NCBI GenBank assembly: GCA_002842045.1
Contig: PHBX01000022.1
Location: 1 to 64,000 of the forward strand
Source: Chloroflexi bacterium HGW-Chloroflexi-3
GTDB taxonomy: Bacteria > Chloroflexota > Anaerolineae > Anaerolineales > Anaerolineaceae
Direction of reading: 5' to 3'
DNA length: 64,000 nt
Positions within the stretch are counted from its first letter, which is position 1; the number at the start of each line of letters is the position of its first letter. A model generated the notes under the pieces. That model did no database searches. It saw only the letters and a program-made list of their open reading frames with translations, and was not told the DNA's origin. The position numbers and the translations under genes are program-made. Below, piece after piece: positions 8,932 to 17,197 of the stretch.

Positions 8932-10455
8932 TCATCTTAAATTAGAAATAATGTATTCCAACCTATCTTTATTCGATACAAGCAACTGTGTCCGAATCAC
9001 TACATCATCATAGAGAATAGCCAAATCCTTATCCTGAATCAAATTTTTTCCCAGGGTCAAAGATTGAATATAATCTTCGGTGACTTCTCTTTTGTAATGT
9101 CCAATTCTCCAGTTAGATATATCTTCCATTGGTTGATGCGCTAAATATGCATTTCCAATACCTAATGTGTCAATGATATAAACATCTTTTCCCGCATAAT
9201 AACCCAGGAAACCTACATACTCAAACGCAAAGATTTGTTTTCCAAAAGAATCTGAAAGAGTATTCAGGTTTTTTCCTTGATCTACCCAAACAATATTGGG
9301 TTTAATATTGAAATCTTTATTTCTCAATAAACCTGTGCCACCAAAATATACATCTCTTTCATCTGCAATACCATAAAAACCTTCGAAAAAACCGTCAGGA
9401 TGAAACTGTCGAAATGATGGAATCGGAGAAATCAGACCTAAAGCGATCACGAATATTCCTGTCAAGATTGTTTTTGGAATATTTTGTTTCCTGATAAGTG
9501 ATTGGGATAACATTAGTACTGACACCAAAAACGGTACCGTCAGAAACCTTCCAATCATAAAATCACCGCCGATTTTCATCACATAAGCAAGATAAAAAAT
9601 AATACCCACACTCCACAGACGCAAGACTATGTTCTTGGTTGATAATCCGAAAATTATGGACGAAAGAATTACCAACAGCGTCAGTGGATCCCTTTTTATC
9701 GTTGCCAAAATGTAGAGTACGCCTTGCAACAATAATTCATTTCCTGGGATACCGTTATTTAACTTGGCATAAGCTGTATTTGGAAACATATATCCATAAT
9801 AAATATAAGAAAAAATCTCCCATACTATCAATGGAGAAATAGCCAGAAGACCTCTCGTTATCGCTTGCCATTTATTGGGTTGCTGGAAGAAAACATAAAT
9901 CAATACTGGGAAGATCATCAGCAACAAATCCAAGCGGGTCATGCCAATCAACCCAGCCAGAAAAACAATCTTGAAATAATTCTCCTTTGGTTCTTTTTTA
10001 TCGAAGAATTGGAAGAAGATTATCGTAAACAGGGTGTAATTCAGGACATTTTCCAATCCAGATGTGGCAAAATCAACAAAAGCATTGGAAAAACCCAACA
10101 CCAGAAAAACGAGGATAAAGTGATGTAATGTTTTTATCTTGGATTGCAGGTAAATCAGTGTAAATAATGCCAACGCCAGAGATACTATTATCGTTGTCAG
10201 GTAGGCTTCATGGGTGAAGAAGTAGAAAAAGCTCAACAACAGAATCCACAATGGATGGGTATAGACCTCCACGCGTTCATTAACATTCCAGGTCAAACCA
10301 TATCCATTGATAAAATTGTCAACGGTGCGCAGGGTTATATAAGCGTCATCACTCATCCATGCCCGGTTCAGTATGATAAAAAATACCAGAAAGAGGATGA
10401 TCCAGCGTAAAATTTTTGGAATGTGTTTTTTATAACTTTGAATTGAAACAGCCAT
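8932..10455 (-). CDS. GT-C glycosyltransferase, arabinosyl/mannosyltransferase-like
   Basis: A 507-residue membrane protein whose first outer loop reads MSDDAYITLRTVDNFINGYG, then NVNERVEVYTHPLW. The DDAYI acidic pair, NGYGL and the ER-V-YTHPLW signature are typical of PMT/ArnT-related GT-C enzymes, including AftB-like arabinofuranosyltransferases that use decaprenyl-phosphate sugars. A soluble C-terminal domain of about 130 residues follows the last membrane segment (from about residue 375, including IVWVDQGKNLNTL and FEYVGFLGYYAGKDVYIIDT), a common feature of this group. The ATG at 10455 has no clear ribosome site. A 118-base gap separates it from the next gene. Sugar and acceptor are unknown. 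Confidence 0.65.
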   Translation of the reverse strand: MAVSIQSYKKHIPKILRWIILFLVFFIILNRAWMSDDAYITLRTVDNFINGYGLTWNVNERVEVYTHPLWILLLSFFYFFTHEAYLTTIIVSLALALFTLIYLQSKIKTLHHFILVFLVLGFSNAFVDFATSGLENVLNYTLFTIIFFQFFDKKEPKENYFKIVFLAGLIGMTRLDLLLMIFPVLIYVFFQQPNKWQAITRGLLAISPLIVWEIFSYIYYGYMFPNTAYAKLNNGIPGNELLLQGVLYILATIKRDPLTLLVILSSIIFGLSTKNIVLRLWSVGIIFYLAYVMKIGGDFMIGRFLTVPFLVSVLMLSQSLIRKQNIPKTILTGIFVIALGLISPIPSFRQFHPDGFFEGFYGIADERDVYFGGTGLLRNKDFNIKPNIVWVDQGKNLNTLSDSFGKQIFAFEYVGFLGYYAGKDVYIIDTLGIGNAYLAHQPMEDISNWRIGHYKREVTEDYIQSLTLGKNLIQDKDLAILYDDVVIRTQLLVSNKDRLEYIISNLR

Positions 10456-10633
10456 AATTTATTAATTCGAATGAAAGAATAATTGTGATAATTTTGTGGT
10501 TTATTTTTGAAATTTTTATAAAATTATTTGTCAGGATATCCCCTCTTTCATAGATTTTCTATTTGCCCTATATAATTGAATAAACGGAACTTCCAGGTGG
10601 TTCAAACCATAATCATTCTATTATTATAGCAAT

Positions 10634-11869
10634 ATGTCAAAACATACAATCATCCCAAGAAAATTCATTTTCCTTCTCTTTTTCCTGCTGTTTTTCTTGC
10701 TTCTCTCCATCGGGATCTATGTTGCCACGCCTGACAATGTCTTTGGCAATGACTTCTACGTCTTTCACTCAGCATCCCGAGCTTTGTTTATTGAAGGGAT
10801 CAGTCCTTATTCTGAACAGGTGGAAATCGCCAACCAGTTAGGGGTATATGGCCGGGTGGCACAACCCGGTGAGAATTTGCTGACTTTCAGCTATCCCCCC
10901 TATGCCTTGTTTCTGTTCTATTCTCTCGCATTCCTTCCATTAAAATTAGCGCAGTCGATCTGGATTTCGTTATTATTTAGTTTGCTCTTAATACTTCCTC
11001 TATTGTCCTATCCACTCATTCCAAGGTGGGCACTGATTTCTTCCTTCTGTCTTTACCCAATCAGTTTTGGCCTGATCTTAGGAAATTATGCCGTATTAAT
11101 CGGCACGCTACTGGTTTTTATCCTTGGATATTTATTGGATTCTACGAGACCAAGCCTTAAATGGGACGTACTCACTGGGTTTTTACTGGCTTTCTGCACC
11201 ATCAAACCCCAATTCAGCGCTCTCTTCATCCTCTTCATATTATTACTCGCTTTGCGTTCCAAACGCTGGCGCTTGATTCAATCCTTCATCATCAGTTTTC
11301 TGGTGTTCATTGCATTTTCCTTCATTCTGTTACCCTCCTGGCCACTGGAGTGGTATCAGCAGTTATTCAAATATGTCGATTCCAATCAAGCTATCCCGCA
11401 TGTCACCATTTTTCTGCAGCTCTTCCTGAAGGAATCCACTGCCAATCTGCTCTCCATCATGATCACGATCCTGATGTTTGTGGTGCTGGCGTGGATGCTG
11501 CGTAAATGGTGGTTTGGAAGCTTTTCATCCTTGAAAATTTTGGCGTTCATCGGATTTCTGACTTATTTCATCCACCCGCGCACGGTCTCTTACGAGCAGA
11601 TCACCTTTCTCGTCCCCTTCCTGATCTGGATCTTCTCCAACCCTCCGTCCACCTCGACCCTCACCAAAGTCTTCTTCTATTTCTCCGCCATCCTCATCTC
11701 CTGGGGAGGCTTCTTCGCTGCCAAAGCCGGCTGGGTTGCTCTCTTCCCCTTAGAATGGATATTTCTCTTCTATATCATCTGGATGGGATACATCTTCCTT
11801 TCCCCAAACGCTGTACACCTCCAAACTCATGACTCGACAGTCCCCCAAACTCTGGTAGAATCAAATTAA
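10634..11869 (+). CDS. GT87 (DUF2029) family polyprenyl-phosphate-mannose transferase-like protein
   Basis: A 411-residue polytopic protein of the DUF2029/GT87 type, related to mycobacterial PimE-like alpha-1,2-mannosyltransferases. After the first membrane helix the loop reads GNDFYVFHSASRAL, with Asp as likely catalytic residue, then SPYSEQ and LLTFSYPPYALFLF, both characteristic. A later segment FCTIKPQFSALF corresponds to the conserved KPQ motif. It is divergently transcribed from the other glycosyltransferases. The ATG at 10634 has no ribosome-binding sequence, and TATTAT at 10622-10627 lies only 6 bases upstream, so it may be leaderless. Confidence is good for the family, low for the sugar. 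Confidence 0.75.
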   Translation: MSKHTIIPRKFIFLLFFLLFFLLLSIGIYVATPDNVFGNDFYVFHSASRALFIEGISPYSEQVEIANQLGVYGRVAQPGENLLTFSYPPYALFLFYSLAFLPLKLAQSIWISLLFSLLLILPLLSYPLIPRWALISSFCLYPISFGLILGNYAVLIGTLLVFILGYLLDSTRPSLKWDVLTGFLLAFCTIKPQFSALFILFILLLALRSKRWRLIQSFIISFLVFIAFSFILLPSWPLEWYQQLFKYVDSNQAIPHVTIFLQLFLKESTANLLSIMITILMFVVLAWMLRKWWFGSFSSLKILAFIGFLTYFIHPRTVSYEQITFLVPFLIWIFSNPPSTSTLTKVFFYFSAILISWGGFFAAKAGWVALFPLEWIFLFYIIWMGYIFLSPNAVHLQTHDSTVPQTLVESN

Positions 11870-11881
11870 AGAGTGTTGGTA

Positions 11882-11902
11882 ATTGGGACTTCGGTCCCCA
11901 AT
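11882..11902 (+). other. UUCG-tetraloop hairpin in the clpC leader
   Basis: ATTGGGAC at 11882-11889, loop TTCG, then GTCCCCAAT at 11894-11902 form an 8-bp stem with one bulged C. The TTCG tetraloop makes this a stable RNA hairpin. It starts 12 bases after the stop of the GT87 gene. No T-run follows, so it is more likely an RNA 3'-end stabiliser or a leader element than a complete terminator. Confidence 0.5.
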
Positions 11903-11918
11903 CGGAAAGAAAGAAGTT

Positions 11919-11956
11919 CGCCTGTAGCCACCCATGGATGCGTTTACAGGCGTTTT
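11919..11956 (+). terminator. terminator-like hairpin just before clpC ribosome site
   Basis: CGCCTGTA at 11919-11926 pairs perfectly with TACAGGCG at 11945-11952, followed by four T. The 18-base loop is large and the T-run is short. It lies 6 bases before the AGGAGG of clpC, so it can act either as a weak terminator for the upstream gene or as a conditional structure in the clpC leader. Confidence 0.4.
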
Positions 11957-11973
11957 GAAAACAGGAGGTTGCC

Positions 11974-14502
11974 ATGGCTGGCATGGAACGATTTACCCAA
12001 CGAGCAAGAAGGGTTCTCAGCCTGGCTCATCAAGAAGCTGAGAAAATGCATAAAGATGCGATCAGTACCGAACATTTACTGTTGGGTTTGATCGAAGAAG
12101 AAGGTGGCGTCGCGGGACGGGTGTTGCGCGATCTGGGTCTCGAATCCGAGCGTGTGCGCGAGATGACCGAGCGCGTCAGTGGTCTCGGTGAGTCCGAAAG
12201 CAAGCGGCTCGACCTGACCCCCGGGGTACAGGAAGTCCTAGAGTTCGCGATTGAAGAAGCCCGCAAGATGGGGCACCACTACATTGGCACCGAACATATA
12301 TTACTGGCGCTGGTACGCTCTGACCAGGGTTTTGCCCTGGAGGTCCTCAAGAAGTTAGGCATCTCTGCCGAACAGATCCGCCGTCAGACCCGGCGCGTCC
12401 TGCAGGAAGGCACCTCACAGACAACTGCCAAACCGCAGACCCCTGCTGCTGGCACCCCTACCCGTGGTACATCCAAACAGGAAGCCAAGAAGGATGCGAA
12501 AACCCCGCTAATTGATCAACTGGCTACCGATCTGACCGCACTGGCAGAAGAAAACAAACTCGACCCGGTTATCGGGCGACAAATGGAAATTGAGCGCGTG
12601 ATCCAGATTCTGGCGCGCCGCACAAAAAACAACCCGGCATTGATCGGGCAACCTGGCGTGGGTAAGACCGCCATTGTGGAAGGTCTGGCACAACGCATCG
12701 TCGAAGGCGATGTCCCGGCACCCTTGCTGGGTAAGCAAGTCCTGCAACTGGATGTGGGCTCACTGGTCGCCGGTACCATGTACCGTGGACAATTCGAAGA
12801 GCGTCTCAAACGTGTCATCGACGAGCTAAAAGCCTCCGGTGCGATCCTGTTCATCGATGAGGTGCACATGCTGGTCGGCGCTGGATCTGCCGGATCCTCC
12901 GTGGATGCGGCCAATATCCTCAAGCCCGCGCTTTCACGCGGTGAGTTGCAGGTGATTGGTGCTACCACCATGGAAGAGTACCGCAAGCACATCGAGAGCG
13001 ATGCTGCGCTGGAACGCCGTTTCCAATCCATCACCGTGGAGGAACCCTCCATGGATGAAGCAGTTGCGATCCTGCATGGCATTCGTGGTGCTTATGAAGA
13101 ACATCACCGCCTGATCATCTCGGATGAAGCCATCGACTCTGCGGTCAAGCTCTCAGCACGGTATGTCAGTGAGCGCTTCCTGCCCGACAAAGCCATCGAT
13201 CTGATTGATGAGGCTTCCTCCCGGGTGCGCATGTACAAGAGCAATCAGGCCAAAGCCACCAAAGAGATTATGACCGAACTGAAACAAGTTCGAACCAATG
13301 AAAATATGGCGCTGGAAAATGGGCGACAAGACGAAGCCCGGGATTTACTTGAGCGTCGCGAAGATCTGGAAGCAAAACTTGAAAAACTGCGCTCCGGTTG
13401 GGATCGTGCCAACAGCCCGGTCGTCACCAGCGATGACATCGCCGAACTGGTCTCCATGTGGACCGGAGTTCCGGTGATGCAGATGGCACGTGAAGAATCA
13501 CAGCGTTTGTTAAACATGGAAGCTGAGCTCAAGCAACAAATCATCGGTCAGGACGAAGCCATTGAGATGATTTCCAAGTCCGTACGGCGTGCACGTGCTG
13601 GTTTGAAAGATCCCAAACGCCCGATTGGTTCCTTTATCTTCCTGGGACCCACCGGCGTGGGCAAGACCGAGCTGACCAAAGCCCTGGCACGCTTTATGTT
13701 TGGCAGTGAGGATGCATTGGTACAGCTGGACATGTCCGAGTTTATGGAACGCCACTCGGTCAGTCGTCTGGTGGGTGCTCCTCCCGGATACGTCGGATTC
13801 GAAGAAGCCGGTCAACTGACCGAAGCCATTCGCCGGCGACCCTACTCGATTGTTGTCTTCGACGAGATCGAGAAAGCACATCCCGAAGCCATGAACATGC
13901 TCCTGCAGATCATGGAAGAAGGCCATCTCAGTGATGCCCGTGGTCACAAGGTCGATTTCCGCAATACCATCATCGTCATGACCTCGAATATTGGGGCAGA
14001 TGTGATCAAGCGCCAGCAAAGCTTTGGCTTCTCCTTAACCATTGACGAGAATCTGGCAGAGCAGAGCGCTTATGACGAAATGAAAAAGAAATTAATGGAA
14101 GCCTTGAAACGTGTCTTCCGCCCGGAATTTATCAACCGCCTGGATGGTGTGCTGGTCTTCCGTAGCCTGAATCGCGATCACATTCGCAGCATCGTCAAGC
14201 TTGAGATCCAGAAAGTCTCCAACCGCCTGGTGGAACATGACCTGCAATTGGAAGCCAGTGAAATCGCCATGGAAAAACTGGCGGATGAAGGCTACGATCC
14301 GGATATGGGCGCGCGACCATTACGCCGCGTCATCACCAACCGCATCGAAGATCGCCTCTCGGATGCCTTGCTGGCTGGCGAGTTCCAAAAGGGAGCCCGC
14401 ATCATTATCGGGTGGAACGAGGAAGAGCAAATTTTCAGCTTCTCCGCCGTCGAGAAGCCTGAAGAGGATCAACCCGAAGAGGAACTGGAAGCGACTATTT
14501 AG
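11974..14502 (+). CDS. clpC: ATP-dependent Clp protease ATPase subunit ClpC
   Basis: An 842-residue HSP100 unfoldase that feeds proteins to ClpP and controls stress responses. Domains in order: two Clp_N repeats (about 1-150), a linker, the first AAA+ module with GQPGVGKT near residue 225, a UVR-like middle segment ([19 protein letters not shown], about 450-475) that marks ClpC rather than ClpB, the second AAA+ module with GPTGVGKT near 557, and the C-terminal D2-small domain ending in an acidic tail. The length is normal for ClpC. AGGAGG at 11963-11968 sits 5 bases before the chosen ATG; an internal ATG at 11983 would give the common [11 protein letters not shown] start. No mcsA, mcsB or ctsR gene lies beside it. 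GC-rich relative to the flanking genes. Confidence 0.95.
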   Translation: MAGMERFTQRARRVLSLAHQEAEKMHKDAISTEHLLLGLIEEEGGVAGRVLRDLGLESERVREMTERVSGLGESESKRLDLTPGVQEVLEFAIEEARKMGHHYIGTEHILLALVRSDQGFALEVLKKLGISAEQIRRQTRRVLQEGTSQTTAKPQTPAAGTPTRGTSKQEAKKDAKTPLIDQLATDLTALAEENKLDPVIGRQMEIERVIQILARRTKNNPALIGQPGVGKTAIVEGLAQRIVEGDVPAPLLGKQVLQLDVGSLVAGTMYRGQFEERLKRVIDELKASGAILFIDEVHMLVGAGSAGSSVDAANILKPALSRGELQVIGATTMEEYRKHIESDAALERRFQSITVEEPSMDEAVAILHGIRGAYEEHHRLIISDEAIDSAVKLSARYVSERFLPDKAIDLIDEASSRVRMYKSNQAKATKEIMTELKQVRTNENMALENGRQDEARDLLERREDLEAKLEKLRSGWDRANSPVVTSDDIAELVSMWTGVPVMQMAREESQRLLNMEAELKQQIIGQDEAIEMISKSVRRARAGLKDPKRPIGSFIFLGPTGVGKTELTKALARFMFGSEDALVQLDMSEFMERHSVSRLVGAPPGYVGFEEAGQLTEAIRRRPYSIVVFDEIEKAHPEAMNMLLQIMEEGHLSDARGHKVDFRNTIIVMTSNIGADVIKRQQSFGFSLTIDENLAEQSAYDEMKKKLMEALKRVFRPEFINRLDGVLVFRSLNRDHIRSIVKLEIQKVSNRLVEHDLQLEASEIAMEKLADEGYDPDMGARPLRRVITNRIEDRLSDALLAGEFQKGARIIIGWNEEEQIFSFSAVEKPEEDQPEEELEATI

Positions 14503-14554
14503 CTGATAGCTCATGGCTGATGGCTGATAGCCATTTGGTGTAATATCGTATTTC

Positions 14555-14584
14555 GGGGCAGTGTCCATGACCTGCCCCTTTTTT
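14555..14584 (+). terminator. rho-independent terminator after clpC
   Basis: GGGGCAG at 14555-14561 pairs with CTGCCCC at 14572-14578 across a 10-base loop, followed by six T at 14579-14584. It lies about 50 bases after the clpC stop. Confidence 0.85.
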
Positions 14585-15109
14585 GTTGATCGGGAATTGC
14601 CGTCCACGAATAGGTTCACTCCGGTGCACCTTTCGCTGGTGGCTGCCAAAAAAGTCAGAACTGGGATTTACAGGATTTTCGGATTCTGGATTTCTGGATT
14701 TGATTTGCGTGTGAGGATTGTTGATTTTCGGTGTTTGATGACAGGATTTACAGGATTGGCTTGTAGCTGAACTGGTGCATTGTCGCAGATGCCCTTTAGG
14801 GTACTCTTAGAGATCAGAACTCTACACCATTTTACAGAATTAATCCGGTGAAAAGCCCGGCAGAAGTGCATTGCACCTTGTATATAACCCCCCAATCTGA
14901 TTTTTGTGATTTCATGATACCCAAAGGGCATGATATACCCAAGGGTACAGGTGTGGACTATGATTTCGTCTTGCCCCTCATTCTTGTGGTGCGACGCATC
15001 TCTTTTTGCTCAAAGATCAACGCTCAAAATTGAGATGCCCACTCTCGACTACCGGTCCTCCATCCCCGGTCTCTTCACCAGTCTTGCCGATCGCTTATCC
15101 ATACCCTTG

Positions 15110-15129
15110 CCCCAGATTAAAATCTGGGG
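15110..15129. repeat. REP-like palindrome with GATT-AA-AATC core
   Basis: CCCCAGATT, a two-base AA spacer, then AATCTGGGG form a perfect 9-bp inverted repeat. The same architecture (arms ending GATT, two-base spacer, AATC) occurs twice at 55522-55574 with different outer bases. It resembles short repetitive extragenic palindromes moved by RAYT transposases, one of which is left as a fragment at 30232-30444. Confidence 0.5.
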
Positions 15130-15248
15130 CTGCATAATTCAAACCAATTGAAATCGGATGGGATGCGTTGCGCGTCCTACACTCCCCGGTCACCTGCGAA
15201 GTACCCGAGCAGAGCGAGTGGTATCTCCCGTCCCCGGTCCACAGTTCA

Positions 15249-15335
15249 GAGATTCGCTTGCGCATCGTGCGTGCCAGGGATGGTGATTTTTACATCCAGG
15301 TCAATCAGGATAGGCAGAGGTTGTTGGTGGGGTAA
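15249..15335 (+). pseudogene. remnant of a gene related to the N-terminal domain of the gene at 15639
   Basis: This frame reads E-IRLRIVRARDGDFYIQVNQ and then LLVG and a TAA at 15333-15335. It matches EIRLRIKHKNDGNFYIQVN in the downstream gene (about residues 86-104), with identical spacing. No start or preceding part of the domain is recognisable, so this is a 3' remnant of a related gene in which the protein ended right after this domain. It shows that the domain also occurs without the helical C-terminal part of the downstream protein. Confidence 0.6.
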
Positions 15336-15425
15336 ACCCCTGATCTGATTTTTATGTTTTCATGATACCCAAGGGTACAGGTGTCGACTATGAACCCATT
15401 ATTCGTTCACGTCGTGCCCTTTTGG

Positions 15426-15460
15426 TATATCATGACCCTTGGTCATTCGTTTATTCGTTT
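15426..15460 (-). repeat. island-flanking interspersed repeat, left copy
   Basis: Bases 15426-15449 match 29703-29726 exactly as reverse complement (24 bp), and bases 15444-15460 match 31990-32006 exactly as reverse complement (17 bp; AAACGAATAAACGAATG on the minus strand). A further word at 15340-15356 (17 bp) matches 29833-29849 in reverse complement. The repeat contains iterated CGAATAA words. Confidence 0.65.
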
Positions 15461-15638
15461 CAAATTTGTTGACGGCCTTCATAATTTCTAAACCACCTGT
15501 AAGACTTACCCCCTTCCCATCCGTTGTATAATTCTTAATAGGAATTTTCATTTTGCACCTTTTATCAGTGGGATATACTTATGCCTTCTATTAAATAAAA
15601 CAGTATTTCTGTTTCTCATAAACCAGGAGGGTAATCCT

Positions 15639-17105
15639 TTGCAAAATATAAATCTTTGCCAACGCGTTGAATCAATCCCCGCCGGAGCGACAACCCGCAA
15701 ATGGGTGTTGAATGATGCCACCAACTCCAACCATCATGAAGTCGTTAGATTAGAAGAATCTCCACTGTATTTACAATTTTCCTGGCGACATTCTTCCAAA
15801 GATCCTATCCAGTTTGTGGGTATTTTCCAGTTAGATTTGCCAGGATTACTACAACAAGGGTATGTGCGTCTAGAAAATGACGAGTCGAATAGTCCTGAGA
15901 TACGATTAAGGATCAAGCACAAAAATGACGGTAATTTTTATATCCAGGTAAATGATGATAAACCGGCATTGTTATTGAATGTTATTCCTCAAAATGATTC
16001 TAATGTATCGTCAGACATCAAGAACCAAGAAGAGAAACGCAAGTTAAACAAAAACGAAATTGACCAATTAATTATTTCAAAACAAATTTTTCTCCATGGC
16101 ATTGAGCATAGTAGAAAAAGCGGCCAAATCAATAGAATGATTGCAATTCATAATATTCACAATAGTATTGAAATAATTATTAGAACCATCTTGTATCATT
16201 CTGATAAAAAATATTCTGATAAAAAATTTGATGAATTAATTGGTGAGGCGAATGTTGTTTATAAAGATCAAGTTGGAAAAGATTTTCCCCTAATAAAACA
16301 AATGAAATCTTTGAATTCTCAAAGAAATATGGTGCAACATGATGCAGATGATCCTTCTGAAAATGTAGTTGAAAAATATTCATCTTTAACAAAGTTGTTT
16401 TTGGAAGAAATTTACCAAAATTATTTTGGTTTGGATTTCGATGAAATTTCAATTATTAACTTAATTGAAAATTATGAAATAAGGACATTATTGAAGTTAG
16501 CAAAGGAAAACATTCTTGTAAATAAAAATAAAAGTGTCATCTTTTTGAAAAGAGCTTTCTTGTGGGGAATATCAAATATTTTTAGAATTTTCAATTCAGA
16601 GTTTTCATATGATTATTTTGCGGGCTCATTAAGTTGGTTCGATGAATTAGTCACTTTTTCTGATTTGAAATTAATTAAGGATCTTGATGGATTTAGTTTA
16701 GATCTTATTAAATTTCAAAATGCAAATGAAAAATACCTGCATAAACGGTCAATATTGACCTCATTTCAAAGCTTTGAAAATCATTTAGGAACATATTTTT
16801 CGATAATTGGATTTGGATTGGATATATTTGAATATAATCATTTTAGAAAAATGACAGATAAATGGAACACCATTTTTTCTTCAAATAACTTAGAAAAAAG
16901 ATTAGCCATTTATTGGCCGAAAAAACCTCAAGAAGTAATTAGTGATGAAAAATTAGAAAACATATTGAATTATGTTTCTGAAACTTTATTTGATTTGCAA
17001 AGCAAAGGAATTGAATTGATCATACCTGAGGATTATAAGGAATTCTTCAGAATTCTTTCAGAATGGGACACATCAAAAATTAACATTCACGAAATAGATG
17101 TTTAA
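15639..17105 (+). CDS. unrecognised two-domain protein, possible HEPN-like C-terminal part
   Basis: A 488-residue soluble protein with no family I can name. Residues about 1-105 form a beta-rich module (LYLQFSWRHSSKDPIQFVGIFQLDL, LLQQGYVRLEND, EIRLRI...DGNFYIQVN) that also exists as a remnant upstream. The rest is helical and AT-rich. It includes NSIEIIIRTILYH and then MKSLNSQRNMVQHDA, an R-x4-H pattern resembling the catalytic motif of HEPN ribonucleases and a typical local context (RN-x-x-QH). The start is a TTG at 15639, chosen because AGGAGGG at 15625-15631 sits 7 bases upstream; no ATG is suitably placed. It lies 92 bases before hsdM in the same direction, so a defence role is plausible. 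The HEPN assignment is a motif-level inference only. Confidence 0.55.
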   Translation: MQNINLCQRVESIPAGATTRKWVLNDATNSNHHEVVRLEESPLYLQFSWRHSSKDPIQFVGIFQLDLPGLLQQGYVRLENDESNSPEIRLRIKHKNDGNFYIQVNDDKPALLLNVIPQNDSNVSSDIKNQEEKRKLNKNEIDQLIISKQIFLHGIEHSRKSGQINRMIAIHNIHNSIEIIIRTILYHSDKKYSDKKFDELIGEANVVYKDQVGKDFPLIKQMKSLNSQRNMVQHDADDPSENVVEKYSSLTKLFLEEIYQNYFGLDFDEISIINLIENYEIRTLLKLAKENILVNKNKSVIFLKRAFLWGISNIFRIFNSEFSYDYFAGSLSWFDELVTFSDLKLIKDLDGFSLDLIKFQNANEKYLHKRSILTSFQSFENHLGTYFSIIGFGLDIFEYNHFRKMTDKWNTIFSSNNLEKRLAIYWPKKPQEVISDEKLENILNYVSETLFDLQSKGIELIIPEDYKEFFRILSEWDTSKINIHEIDV

Positions 17106-17121
17106 TTTTTCATTTAAAACA

Positions 17122-17152
17122 TTGTTTTTTCCTTCCTAATCCAAGCTATAAT
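17122..17152 (+). promoter_or_regulatory. possible promoter of the hsd operon
   Basis: TTGTTT at 17122-17127 and TATAAT at 17147-17152, 19-base spacing, 45 bases before the hsdM start. The -10 box is perfect; the spacing is longer than ideal. Confidence 0.4.
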
Positions 17153-17197
17153 TAAAAGTCCAACCACAACAAATTTTCAACTACAGGGTGTGAAAAC

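Larger units (their letters stand above)
14888..15400 (+). repeat. pair of diverged direct repeats
   Basis: The stretch at about 14888-14966 and the one at about 15340-15400 share, in the same order, a CTGATTTTT word, a TTTCATGATACCCAA word and GGGTACAGGTGT followed by GACTATGA. The first copy has an inserted or duplicated GGGCATGATATACCCAA segment. The feature spans both copies and the sequence between them. They look like two copies of one small interspersed element. Confidence 0.55.
14585..15638. other. repeat-rich region without an intact gene, left edge of the accessory island
   Basis: About 1 kb with no convincing complete coding sequence. It holds two copies of GGATTTACAGGATT (14664-14677 and 14744-14757), two similar stretches around TGATACCCAAGGGTACAGG type sequence (about 14888-14966 and 15340-15400), a 20-bp palindrome at 15110-15129, a gene fragment at 15249-15335, and repeat words at 15340-15356 and 15426-15460 that recur inverted at the other side of the island. 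TATAAT at 15537-15542 is the only promoter-like element seen before the gene at 15639, with no good -35 box. Confidence 0.6.

Noticed and set aside
11161..11832. Two open frames inside the GT87 gene (11161-11505 and 11506-11832)
   Set aside because: They lie in an alternative frame of an intact conserved membrane gene and are His/Pro/Leu-rich without homology.
12516..13082. Long minus-strand open frame inside clpC (188 codons)
   Set aside because: It runs antisense to the conserved AAA+ domain, has no homology I recognise and is serine-rich, as expected for the shadow of a GC-rich gene.
14585..15638. CRISPR array in the repeat-rich region
   Set aside because: Repeats are few, diverged and unevenly spaced, with no constant-length spacers, and no cas gene is present.
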